Positions 40,612 to 48,429 of a stretch of DNA of 64,000 bases are shown here, one piece after another; the stretch's first letter is position 1, and every line of letters starts with the position of its first letter. Under the pieces are notes generated by a model. That model saw nothing but the letters and a program-made list of their open reading frames with translations, ran no database searches and was not told where the DNA came from. Position numbers and translations under genes: made by a program. The stretch lies in the NCBI GenBank assembly GCA_023954015.1, contig JAMLIS010000002.1, positions 124,001 through 188,000 of the forward strand, written 5' to 3'. The DNA is from Burkholderiaceae bacterium. Its GTDB lineage: Bacteria > Pseudomonadota > Gammaproteobacteria > Burkholderiales > Burkholderiaceae_E.

Positions 40612-41334
40612 ATGCAACGCCGCGATTTCCTGTTCGGCTGCGCAGCCGCCGCAGCCGCCGACCCTGTACTGCACGCGCGCCGCGCGCTGGCCGCGCAGCA
40701 GGCACCCGCGGCGAAGCCGCGCAGCTGGCCGCGCGCGCGCCTGCTCGGCGCCGATGCCCGCCCGCTCGCCGCCGCCTCGATGGCGACGCGCAAGACACTC
40801 GTCTTTCCGTACCCCTTCGTCGGCACGCCGGCGTTCCTGATCGACCTGGGCCAGCCGACCCGCCGCTCGGTGGCGCTCGAGACAAGCCACGACGAGCGCT
40901 ACACGTGGGAAGGCGGCGTCGGTCCGCGACGCTCGATCGTGGCCTACTCCGCGATCTGCGCGCACCGAATGGCCTATCCGACGCGCGAGATCAGCTTCAT
41001 AAACTACCGCGACGAGCCGTCGCCGGTGACGCATCGCGCGCAGGTCATCCACTGCTGCTCCGAACACAGCGAATACGATCCCGCGGCCGGCGCGCGCGTC
41101 CTGTCGGGCCCGGCCACGCAGCCGCTGGCCGCGATCGTGCTCGAGCACGATCCGGCCGACGACAGCCTGTACGCGACCGGCACGCGTGGCGGCGAGCTGT
41201 TCGACGCGTTCTTCGACCAGTTCGCGATGAAGCTCGCGCTCGAGCACGGCGGCGCCGAACATCGGCCGGTGGGCGAATCGACGACGGCCGTGCCGATCGA
41301 GCGCTACTGCCGCCAGCTGATGCGCTGCGGCTGA
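40612..41334 (+). CDS. Tat-exported Rieske [2Fe-2S] protein
   Basis: The 240-residue protein has a twin-arginine start (MQRRDFLFGCAAAAAAD) and Rieske ligands Cys116/His118 (CAH) and Cys149/His152 (CSEH). It resembles Rieske subunits of periplasmic oxidases such as arsenite oxidase, but no catalytic partner gene is adjacent. The cysteine just before the second ligand pair (CCSEH) is unusual. Electron transfer in the periplasm is likely; the partner is unknown. Confidence 0.85.
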   Translation: MQRRDFLFGCAAAAAADPVLHARRALAAQQAPAAKPRSWPRARLLGADARPLAAASMATRKTLVFPYPFVGTPAFLIDLGQPTRRSVALETSHDERYTWEGGVGPRRSIVAYSAICAHRMAYPTREISFINYRDEPSPVTHRAQVIHCCSEHSEYDPAAGARVLSGPATQPLAAIVLEHDPADDSLYATGTRGGELFDAFFDQFAMKLALEHGGAEHRPVGESTTAVPIERYCRQLMRCG

Positions 41335-41350
41335 TCGATTCGCGAGCGTC

Positions 41351-42082
41351 GTGTCCCGTTCGCCGCGCCGCCTGCTCGCCTGGCTCGCCCCCGAAGACCC
41401 GCTGCCCGATCCCGCCCGAGCCTGGCAGGTGCCCAACGGGCTGCTCGCCGCGAGCGCGCAACTGACGGTGGACCGCCTGCTCGAGGCGTACCGGCGCGGC
41501 ATCTTCCCGTGGTACACCGACGGACAGCCGGTGCTGTGGTGGTCGCCCGATCCTCGCATGGTGCTGCAACTGTCCGAGTTGCGCGTCTCGCGATCGCTGC
41601 GCAAGACGCTGCGCGCGGCGCACCGCGACGCACGATGGCGCCTCACGCTCGACGCCTGCTTCGAGCGCGTGATGCGCGAATGCGCGGCGCCGCGCGTCGG
41701 GCAGGACGGCACCTGGATTACCGAAGCCATCCGCGCCGGATACGGCGCGATGCATCGGCTCGGCTTCGCGCATTCCGTCGAAGTGTGGAACGACGATCGG
41801 CTCGTCGCCGGGCTGTACGGCGTGTCGATCGGGCGCATGTTCTACGGCGAATCGATGTTCGCGCGTGAGCCCGATGCGTCGAAGACAGCGCTCGTCGCGC
41901 TGGCAAGGCTGCTCGAGACGCACGATTTCAGCGTGATAGACTGCCAGCAGAGCACTCGCCATCTCGCGTCGCTCGGCGCGCGCGAAATCCCGCGCGCGGC
42001 ATTTCTCGAGAGGGTCGACGAACTCGTTCGACAGCCCGCTCCGGATTGGCGAACGATGCGCATCGCATTGCCGCACGCATGA
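41351..42082 (+). CDS. aat: leucyl/phenylalanyl-tRNA-protein transferase
   Basis: Aat adds Leu or Phe from charged tRNA to proteins with N-terminal Arg or Lys, marking them for ClpS/ClpAP. The 243 residues include [36 protein letters not shown], the [17 protein letters not shown] block and VIDCQQ. It starts at GTG 41351 and its stop overlaps the bpt ATG (ATGA). Confidence 0.96.
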   Translation: MSRSPRRLLAWLAPEDPLPDPARAWQVPNGLLAASAQLTVDRLLEAYRRGIFPWYTDGQPVLWWSPDPRMVLQLSELRVSRSLRKTLRAAHRDARWRLTLDACFERVMRECAAPRVGQDGTWITEAIRAGYGAMHRLGFAHSVEVWNDDRLVAGLYGVSIGRMFYGESMFAREPDASKTALVALARLLETHDFSVIDCQQSTRHLASLGAREIPRAAFLERVDELVRQPAPDWRTMRIALPHA

Positions 42083-42804
42083 CGCACCTGAAGGAACTGC
42101 CGTTCTCGGCACTGCAGTTCTACGCCACGGCACCGTACCCGTGCAGTTACCTGCCCAGGCAGCAGGCCCGCTCGCAGGTCGCCACGCCCAACCACCTGAT
42201 CAATGCCGATGTCTACGGCGACCTGGTCCGTGCCGGCTTTCGGCGCAGCGGCATCTTCACGTACCGCCCGCATTGCGACAGTTGCCGCGCCTGCGTGCCG
42301 GTGCGCATCCCGGCGAGATCCTTCGCACCCGACCGCAGCCAGCGGCGGGCGCTGAAGACGCACGCGAGCCTGCGCACGCTCATCGCGCGACTGGGTTTCT
42401 CCCCCGAGCACTACGCGCTGTACCTGCGCTACCAGGCCAGCCGCCACGCCGGCGGCGGCATGGACCAGGACAGCCGCGAGCAGTACGCGCAGTTCCTGCT
42501 GCAGAGCAAGGTCAACACGCGGCTCGTCGAATTCCGCGAAACGGACGGTACGCTGCGCATGGTGTCGATCATCGACGTGCTCGACGACGGTCTCTCGTCG
42601 GTCTACACGTTCTACGATCCCGACGTCGCGTCGGCGAGCTACGGCACTTACAACATCCTCTGGCAGCTCGAGCAGTGCCGCCACCTCGACCTGCCGTACC
42701 TGTACCTCGGCTACTGGATCGAGCAGAGCCCGAAGATGTCGTACAAGTCGCGCTTCCGGCCGATCGAGTGCCTGCAGGACGGCGAATGGGTCCCGCTTCG
42801 ATGA
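42079..42804 (+). CDS. bpt: aspartate/glutamate leucyltransferase (Bpt)
   Basis: Bpt adds Leu to proteins with N-terminal Asp or Glu, feeding the same N-degron pathway as Aat. The 241 residues show the Ate1-like [29 protein letters not shown] with its cysteine pair, [12 protein letters not shown], and [21 protein letters not shown]. The start and stop overlap aat and pyrD as ATGA, so the three genes form one translational unit. Confidence 0.96.
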   Translation: MTHLKELPFSALQFYATAPYPCSYLPRQQARSQVATPNHLINADVYGDLVRAGFRRSGIFTYRPHCDSCRACVPVRIPARSFAPDRSQRRALKTHASLRTLIARLGFSPEHYALYLRYQASRHAGGGMDQDSREQYAQFLLQSKVNTRLVEFRETDGTLRMVSIIDVLDDGLSSVYTFYDPDVASASYGTYNILWQLEQCRHLDLPYLYLGYWIEQSPKMSYKSRFRPIECLQDGEWVPLR

Positions 42805-43862
42805 TCCCTTACGCAGCCGCCCGCCCGCTGCTGTTCGCCCTCGATGCGGAGACCGCGCACGAGCTCACGCTGCGTGCGCTGGACGGCGCCGCCCGTTTCG
42901 GCGGCGCGCGCGTCCTGTCGGGTTGTCCGGTCGACGATCCGGTCGAGGTGATGGGCCTGCGCTTTCGCAATCGCGTCGGCCTGGCCGCCGGGCTCGACAA
43001 GAACGCGGCGCACGTCGACGGGCTCGCCGCACTGGGCTTCGGCTTTCTCGAGGTCGGCACGGTGACGCCGCGCGCACAGTCCGGCAATCCCCGTCCCCGC
43101 CTGTTCCGGCTTGCCCAGCGCGAGGCGCTGATCAACCGGATGGGTTTCAACAACGACGGCGTAGATGCACTCGTCGCCAACGTCGCACGATCGCGATTCC
43201 GCGGCGTCCTGGGAATCAACATCGGCAAGAACGCCGATACGCCGCTCGAACGTGCGGCCGACGACTACCTCGCCGGACTCGGGCGCGTCTACCGGCACGC
43301 GAGCTACGTCGCGGTGAACGTGTCGTCGCCGAACACGGCGAAGCTGCGCGCGCTGCAGTCGCACGATGCCCTCGACGAGCTTCTCGGGGCGCTGTGCGCG
43401 CGTCGCGACCGGCTCGCCCGGTCGCAGGGACGCCGCGTTCCGCTCGCGCTGAAGATCGCTCCCGACCTCGACGATGCGCAGATCGAGGCGATCGCCGCGC
43501 TGCTCGCGCGCCATCGCATCGACGCGGTGATCGCAACGAACACGACGGTCTCGCGCGAGGCGGTGGCCGGACTGCCGAACGCGGCGCAGTCCGGCGGTCT
43601 TTCGGGCCGGCCGCTGTTCGAAGCGTCCAATCGCGTGATCCGGGCGCTGCGCGCGGCGCTGCCGCGCGGCTACCCGATCATCGGCGTCGGCGGCATCCTG
43701 TGCGCCGACGACGCACGCGCCAAGCTCGTCGCCGGCGCGACCCTCGTGCAGTTGTACACCGGCCTCATCTACCGCGGCCCGACGCTGGTAGGCCAGTGCG
43801 CGCGCGCGTTGCGTGACGCGACGCGCGCAACGGCCGGCTCGCCGGCGCGCGCCGAAGCTTGA
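42801..43862 (+). CDS. pyrD: dihydroorotate dehydrogenase (quinone, class 2)
   Basis: PyrD oxidises dihydroorotate to orotate at the inner membrane with ubiquinone as acceptor, in pyrimidine synthesis. The 353-residue class 2 protein has the membrane-associating N-terminal helices, [10 protein letters not shown], the NRMGFNN motif, the catalytic Ser in [11 protein letters not shown] near residue 175, and the FMN-binding GGLSGRPLF and IIGVGGI. It is coupled to bpt. Confidence 0.97.
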   Translation: MIPYAAARPLLFALDAETAHELTLRALDGAARFGGARVLSGCPVDDPVEVMGLRFRNRVGLAAGLDKNAAHVDGLAALGFGFLEVGTVTPRAQSGNPRPRLFRLAQREALINRMGFNNDGVDALVANVARSRFRGVLGINIGKNADTPLERAADDYLAGLGRVYRHASYVAVNVSSPNTAKLRALQSHDALDELLGALCARRDRLARSQGRRVPLALKIAPDLDDAQIEAIAALLARHRIDAVIATNTTVSREAVAGLPNAAQSGGLSGRPLFEASNRVIRALRAALPRGYPIIGVGGILCADDARAKLVAGATLVQLYTGLIYRGPTLVGQCARALRDATRATAGSPARAEA

Positions 43863-43887
43863 CGGACAAAAAGCTTCATTCTAGATT
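43859..43887 (+). promoter_or_regulatory. sigma-70 promoter of the DUF2249 gene
   Basis: TTGACG (43859-43864) and TAGATT (43882-43887) are separated by 17 bases. The -35 overlaps the pyrD stop. The predicted start, near 43894, leaves a leader of about 54 bases to the next ATG. Confidence 0.5.
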
Positions 43888-43947
43888 CCGCTTTCGGCGA
43901 ACGAGCCCGTCACGCGGCCAGCGCCATCGGTCACCGGAGCAGCGAAC

Positions 43948-44205
43948 ATGTCCGACAACTCCCTGCGGATCCTCGGCGAAACGACCTATCCCTTCGACGC
44001 GCGCGGCGTCGCACGGCGCTTTCGCCATTCGGCGATCTTCGGCGCGCTCGGTGCACTGCAGCCCGGCGAGACGATGCGCTTCATGAACGACCACGACCCG
44101 CTGCCGCTGCTCGACCAGATTCTCGACCGCTTCGGCGAACACGTCGAAATCCAGTACGTCAGCCGCAACCCCGGCGAGATCGTGATCGACTTCACGATCC
44201 GCTGA
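43948..44205 (+). CDS. DUF2249 domain protein
   Basis: The 85-residue cytoplasmic protein has the DUF2249/TusA-like fold signature: YPFDARGVARRFRHSAIFGALGALQPGETMRFMNDHDPLPLLDQILDRF. Related proteins appear near denitrification and nitric-oxide or iron-stress genes, but no function is proven. It has its own promoter. The next gene begins 22 bases downstream with an upstream GGAGG. Confidence 0.8.
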   Translation: MSDNSLRILGETTYPFDARGVARRFRHSAIFGALGALQPGETMRFMNDHDPLPLLDQILDRFGEHVEIQYVSRNPGEIVIDFTIR

Positions 44206-44227
44206 CCGATACCGGAGGCCCCCGGCG

Positions 44228-44632
44228 CTGCTGCTCGATCTCTACCCGCAGATCCGTCTCGCGCACATCGTCTTCGTCGCCGCGAGCGGCACGTTGTTCA
44301 CCGCGCGCGCCGTCGCGACGGTGGCCGGGGCGCACTGGAGCGCCTCGAAGGCGGCGCGCCGCGCAAGCTGGCTGATCGACACCGCGCTGCTCGCCGCGGC
44401 GCTGCTGCTGCTGTACGTGCTGCAGCTGAATCCTTTCGTCGTTCCGTGGCTGGCGGCGAAGCTCGTGCTGCTGCTCGTGTACATCGGCCTGGGCACGATG
44501 GCGCTGCGACGGGCTCGCTCGACTTCCTCGCGCATCGCCTGGTCGATCGCCGCGCTCGCCTGCTTCGCGATGATGGTGTCCATCGCACGCGCGCACGACC
44601 CGCTCGGCATCCTGCGCGCCTGGGCGGGATGA
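44228..44632 (+). CDS. SirB2-like membrane protein with apparent CTG start
   Basis: From CTG 44228 the frame gives 134 residues: LLLDLYPQIRLAHIVFVAASGTLFTARAV, then helices (IDTALLAAALLLLYVLQL, LAAKLVLLLVYIGLGTMAL, IAWSIAALACFAMMVSIARAH). This matches the SirB2/YchQ family, whose members normally begin with the same LLDLYPQIRLxHI block. No ATG, GTG or TTG precedes that block in frame, but GGAGG (44214-44218) stands 9 bases before the CTG. A TTG at 44294 would delete the first membrane helix. Function is unknown. Confidence 0.75.
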   Translation: MLLDLYPQIRLAHIVFVAASGTLFTARAVATVAGAHWSASKAARRASWLIDTALLAAALLLLYVLQLNPFVVPWLAAKLVLLLVYIGLGTMALRRARSTSSRIAWSIAALACFAMMVSIARAHDPLGILRAWAG

Positions 44633-44647
44633 CGACCAGTCCTTGCG

Positions 44648-45028
44648 TCACTCCTCCGGCCTGCGCCAGAGCCAGATCGCCACGGCGGCCATCATCGTCG
44701 GCGCTGCCAGCTTCACCCAGCCGGGGACGGACATCAGCGCGAGCGCCGTCGAACTCGCGACCATCATCGTCGAGGCGAACCACTTCGCCCGCCGTGGCAC
44801 CGCGCCGTGATCGCGCCAGCGGCGAATCGCCGGACCATGCCGCGGATGCGCGAGTAGCCACGCTTCCAGCCGGGGCCATCCTCGACTGCCTGCCCAGGCG
44901 GCGACGATCAGGAACGGGACGGTCGGCAGCACCGGCAGCACCATCCCGAGGACGGCGAGCGCCAGGTTCACGAGGGCGAGGATGCGCCACAGCGTGATGG
45001 CGAGCGATCGACCGATCACCGCGCGCAC
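44648..45028 (-). CDS. DUF454 (YbaN-like) inner-membrane protein
   Basis: The 126-residue protein has the DUF454 pattern: WRILALVNLALAVLGMVLPVLPTVPFLIVAAWAGSRG, WLLAHPRHGPAIRRWRDHGAVPRRAKW and a final pair of membrane helices. The GTG at 45028 is chosen (another GTG at 45019 is possible); the frame stays open far upstream but that part reads as noise. Function is unknown. It is convergent with the SirB2-like gene. Confidence 0.8.
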   Translation of the reverse strand: MRAVIGRSLAITLWRILALVNLALAVLGMVLPVLPTVPFLIVAAWAGSRGWPRLEAWLLAHPRHGPAIRRWRDHGAVPRRAKWFASTMMVASSTALALMSVPGWVKLAAPTMMAAVAIWLWRRPEE

Positions 45029-45311
45029 CCGGGCCGCTCGGCGACCGGTTGCCGCGCGCGCAGCCGGTGCGCGACGGCGAAGCCCGCACGATGGGCAGCG
45101 GCATCGCCGCCCCGAAGCCGAGGATGCACGTTCATGTTGCGATAACGGGTCGATGTACGAAAGTGCGCCGCGAGTGTACCGAGCACGGCGCGCGCGGCGA
45201 AACGCGAGCGCGAACGGGGCCAGGCGCCATCCCGGCGGTGTTTCACGATGCAGGATGTCCTCGCGCATCGTGCTACCCTTCTCGAAGGCCGCACGGACGC
45301 CGACTTGACCG

Positions 45312-46112
45312 ATGCCCCGCCCCAGAACCTCGCCGAACGAAGAGGGTCGCACCGCGATCCAGGTGATCGAACGCCTCGTCTCGCTGCTCGATGCGCTCGC
45401 CGAGCAGCCAGACCCGGTGAGCCTGAAGGAGCTGTCGCTGCGCACCGGCCTGCATCCGTCGACCGCTCATCGAATCCTGAACGATCTCGTCACCGCGCGC
45501 TTCGTCGATCGCGCCGAGCCCGGCGCGTACCAGCTCGGCATCCGCCTGCTCGAACTGGGCAACCTGGTGAAGTCGCGGATGAACGTGCGCGACGCCTCGC
45601 TCGCGGCGATGCGCGAGTTGCACCGAAGCACCGGGCAGACGGTGAACCTGTCGATCCGCCAGGGCGACGAAATCGTCTACATCGAGCGCGCGGTGTCCGA
45701 GCGCTCCGGAATGCAGGTCGTGCGTGCCGTCGGCGGACGCGCCCCGCTGCACCTCACCTCGGTCGGCAAGCTGTTCCTGGCGGCCGACGATCCGCGCATC
45801 GTGCGCACGTACGCCGCCCGCACCGGGCTCGCCGGCCACACGCGCAACAGCATCACCGACCTGCCGCGGCTCGAGCGCGAACTTGCGCTGGTCAGGGCAC
45901 GCGGCTACGCGCGCGACAACGAGGAACTCGAGCTGGGCGTGCGCTGCATCGCCGCGGGCGTGCGGGACGACAGCGGCAGGCTCGTCGCCGGACTGTCGAT
46001 ATCGGCGCCGGCCGATTTCATACAGGACGACTGGATCGAGCAGTTGTGCCGCACCGCCGACGGGATCTCGTCAGCGCTGGGCTACGACGCCGACGACCGC
46101 GCCGTTTCCTGA
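45312..46112 (+). CDS. IclR-family transcriptional regulator
   Basis: The 266-residue protein has an N-terminal winged helix-turn-helix (IQVIERLVSLLDALAE and VSLKELSLRTGLHPSTAHRILNDL) and the IclR effector-binding domain (about 90-260: VNLSIRQGDEIVYIERAVSER, HLTSVGKLFLA, GYARDNEELELGVRCIAAGV). Targets of IclR proteins are usually nearby catabolic genes, but none is obvious here, so the ligand is unknown. Confidence 0.93.
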   Translation: MPRPRTSPNEEGRTAIQVIERLVSLLDALAEQPDPVSLKELSLRTGLHPSTAHRILNDLVTARFVDRAEPGAYQLGIRLLELGNLVKSRMNVRDASLAAMRELHRSTGQTVNLSIRQGDEIVYIERAVSERSGMQVVRAVGGRAPLHLTSVGKLFLAADDPRIVRTYAARTGLAGHTRNSITDLPRLERELALVRARGYARDNEELELGVRCIAAGVRDDSGRLVAGLSISAPADFIQDDWIEQLCRTADGISSALGYDADDRAVS

Positions 46113-46206
46113 TCGCGGGCCGCGCTTTCGTGGCGCCACTTCGGCGACGCCTGCGCAGCCCGGCGTGCGGGGCCGGAAGCGCAGCGAGGCGCTCGTCCGA
46201 GGCCTC

Positions 46207-47421
46207 TCAGACGCTGTGCGCGCCCGCCTCGCGGGTCCGTGGCTGCGCCTCGTCGTCGGGATGCGCGACGCGCCGAACGCCGCCCGCGCCGAGGCTCTGG
46301 ATCCATTCGCGGATCCGCAACGAATCGCTGACGCGCGCTGCGCGCTGCGCGGCATCGAGCAGCACCATCACCACCGGGCGCGAATCGATGCGCGCCTGCA
46401 TGACCACGCAGTTGCCCGCCTCCGAGATGAAGCCGGTCTTCTGCAGCCCGATCTCCCAATCGCTGCGATCGACGAGACGATTGGTGTTTCGATAGCTCAC
46501 GGTGCGCCGCCCCGTGTCGACCGATAGCGCGCTTGCCGTCGAGTACTCGCGGATCAGCGGATAGCGGGACGCGGCCTGCACGAGCAGGGCCAGGTCGCGC
46601 GCGCTCGACACGTTGCTGCTCGACAGGCCGGTCGGTTCGACGAAACCCGAACTCGTCATGCCGAGTTCGTGGGCCTTGCGATTCATCTGCGCGACGAAGG
46701 CGGGCATGCCGCCCGGATAATTGCGCCCCAGCGCGTGCGCTGCGCGATTCTCCGACGACATCAGCGCAAGGTGCAGCAACTCGTCGCGGCTCAGCCGCGT
46801 GCCCGTTCGCAGCCGCGAACGCGTGAAGCGCTCCGTGTCGACGTCTGCCTCGGAGATCTCGAGCGTCTCGTCGAGCGGCAGCTTCGCATCGAGGACGACG
46901 ATCGCCGTCATCAGCTTGCTGATCGAGGCGATCGGCAGGACTGCGCGCGAGTTCTTCTCGAACAGCACCTCGCCGCTGCGTTGATCGAGCACGAGAGCCA
47001 CGGCCGATTCGAGCGACAGCGGATCTTCGACGTCGTGCAGGCCGAACGCATGCCCGATCGACGGTCGCGAAGCCGCAACGGCGTGTTCGGCACCGGCGCG
47101 CGCCTCGGCTGCGGCCTTTGCGCGCGCGTCGGCAACCGCCTTGGCGCGCCGGGCGCCTTGCGCGGAGCGGGGACGGTCGGCCGCGCTGCGCCGCGCGTTC
47201 CTGCCGGCCCTGCCCGCGCTGCTTCGGGCCGACTTGCCGGCCGGCTGCGCCTTCTCGGCCGGCTGCGCCTTCTTAGCCCGAGCGCTGGCAGCGTCGGCGG
47301 TGGCACGCTTTCCGGAGGCGATGGCGGTCATCGGCTGCAATAACCCTGCGAGACCGAAGGAAATCAGGAAAACGACGCACACGCGCCGCACGCCTCGCCG
47401 CGACCCACCCGCCATTGCCAT
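46207..47421 (-). CDS. pbpG: D-alanyl-D-alanine endopeptidase (PBP7-like)
   Basis: This periplasmic penicillin-binding protein cleaves peptidoglycan cross-links. The 404 residues contain a signal segment (VCVVFLISFGLAGLL), a long Ala/Lys/Arg-rich linker (about 38-120) and an S11 peptidase domain with SISK at 166-169, SEN at 223-225 and KTG at 328-330. The basic linker is much longer than in E. coli PBP7 and may bind the cell wall. It is divergent from the phasin gene. Confidence 0.94.
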   Translation of the reverse strand: MAMAGGSRRGVRRVCVVFLISFGLAGLLQPMTAIASGKRATADAASARAKKAQPAEKAQPAGKSARSSAGRAGRNARRSAADRPRSAQGARRAKAVADARAKAAAEARAGAEHAVAASRPSIGHAFGLHDVEDPLSLESAVALVLDQRSGEVLFEKNSRAVLPIASISKLMTAIVVLDAKLPLDETLEISEADVDTERFTRSRLRTGTRLSRDELLHLALMSSENRAAHALGRNYPGGMPAFVAQMNRKAHELGMTSSGFVEPTGLSSSNVSSARDLALLVQAASRYPLIREYSTASALSVDTGRRTVSYRNTNRLVDRSDWEIGLQKTGFISEAGNCVVMQARIDSRPVVMVLLDAAQRAARVSDSLRIREWIQSLGAGGVRRVAHPDDEAQPRTREAGAHSV

Positions 47422-47593
47422 CTCCGGAAACCCCGACTCCCCCGAGCGGCGAGTCTACAGAAATGGCAACCAATTGAGGGACTTGCCGCTGGACGTTGAA
47501 CCCGTTTCTCGATGGCTGGTCGCTTTCCTGCGACAAATGGCGCTGTCGCGCTTGACAAGCAGAGCGATTTCCGAGCTTTTCGCTTCGGTTCTC

Positions 47594-47606
47594 GTTGCAG
47601 CGCAAC
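47594..47606. promoter_or_regulatory. inverted repeat GTTGC-N3-GCAAC, possible PhaR operator
   Basis: A perfect 5-bp inverted repeat with a 3-base spacer lies directly upstream of the phasin -35 element. PhaR repressors of PHA bacteria are known to bind TGC-rich sites at phasin promoters, so this is a candidate operator together with the downstream direct repeats. Confidence 0.4.
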
Positions 47607-47614
47607 AAAAACGC

Positions 47615-47642
47615 TTGACATCCGCTGCACGCCCCTTACACT
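47615..47642 (+). promoter_or_regulatory. sigma-70 promoter of the phasin gene
   Basis: A perfect -35 TTGACA (47615-47620) and a -10 TACACT (47637-47642) are separated by 16 bases. The start would be near 47649, giving a leader of about 89 bases that holds repeated GTTGCAGCAT motifs and an AAGGAG Shine-Dalgarno at 47724-47729. Confidence 0.7.
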
Positions 47643-47654
47643 GTGAATTGTTGC

Positions 47655-47678
47655 GTTGCAGCATAGCTGTTGCAGCAT
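47655..47678. repeat. two direct repeats GTTGCAGCAT in the phasin leader
   Basis: Identical 10-base repeats start at 47655 and 47669, 14 bases apart, just downstream of the predicted transcript start. Their position suits a repressor roadblock. They share the TTGCAGC core with the inverted repeat upstream of the -35. Confidence 0.6.
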
Positions 47679-47737
47679 GACTGCGACGCCTTCCTCCCTC
47701 CGCTGAAAACGGCCCGGAAAATCAAGGAGCTGACCCA

Positions 47738-48310
47738 ATGATCACCAATCCCGAACAATTCGTGCAACTGCAAAAATCGGCGCTCGAGGCCTTCCAGGAC
47801 GCGACCGCCGCGTCGATCGCAGGTTTCGAGAGACTCGCCGCGCTGAACGTGCAGGCGACCAAGACCTCCTTCGAGGAGTCGGCCGAGACGCTGCGCACGC
47901 TCGTCGACGTGAAGGACCCGAAGCAGTGGGCCGACCTCGCCACCACGTCGGTGCAGCCGACGACCGACAAGGTTGCCGCCTACTACAAGCACGTCTACGA
48001 AATCGCCAACGAAACCGGCAGCGAACTGGCCCGGCTGTTCGAGCGGCAGTATGCCGAGAGCAACCGCCAGATCTACGCGGCCATCGATGCGTTCGCGCGC
48101 AACCTGCCGGTCGGCAGCGAAGGCGTCGTCACGCTGATGAAGCAGGCGGTCAGCGCGGCGAACACCACCTTCGACCAGATGAACAAGGCGACCAAGCAGG
48201 CCGTCGAAGTGGCCGAAGCCAACATGGCCGCCGCCGCGAAGACCACGTCGAGCGCCACGGCGACCGCCGCGACGCGCGCCGCACAGTCGCAGCCGCGCAA
48301 GAGCGCCTGA
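47738..48310 (+). CDS. phaP: phasin (PHA granule-coating protein)
   Basis: Phasins coat polyhydroxyalkanoate granules in the cytoplasm. The 190-residue, helix-rich protein begins MITNPEQFVQLQKSALEAF and contains the phasin-family core AALNVQATKTSFEESAETLRTLVDVKDPKQWADL, with an Ala/Thr-rich tail ending QPRKSA. It has a strong promoter, an AAGGAG ribosome site 8 bases before the ATG and its own terminator, as expected for an abundant protein. Confidence 0.95.
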   Translation: MITNPEQFVQLQKSALEAFQDATAASIAGFERLAALNVQATKTSFEESAETLRTLVDVKDPKQWADLATTSVQPTTDKVAAYYKHVYEIANETGSELARLFERQYAESNRQIYAAIDAFARNLPVGSEGVVTLMKQAVSAANTTFDQMNKATKQAVEVAEANMAAAAKTTSSATATAATRAAQSQPRKSA

Positions 48311-48357
48311 GCGAGGCGAAGCGCCGGGCCCGAAGGGGGCCTGCGGCATCGCCTGGA

Positions 48358-48378
48358 CCCCGCCTCCCGGCGGGGTTT
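48358..48378 (+). terminator. intrinsic terminator of the phasin gene
   Basis: A perfect 7-bp stem CCCCGCC/GGCGGGG with a 4-base loop is followed by TTTGCATTT. It lies 47 bases after the phasin stop and before the convergent oxidoreductase gene. Confidence 0.75.
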
Positions 48379-48429
48379 GCATTTGGGGCGCTCCCGCGAG
48401 ACGCGAGTCGGTGTCGGATCGGACCGGCG

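Larger units (their letters stand above)
47422..47737. other. 316-base divergent region between pbpG and the phasin gene
   Basis: No gene is seen. The half near the phasin gene contains its promoter, a GTTGC inverted repeat and a pair of direct repeats, annotated separately. The half near pbpG should carry the pbpG promoter, which I cannot place. Confidence 0.6.
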
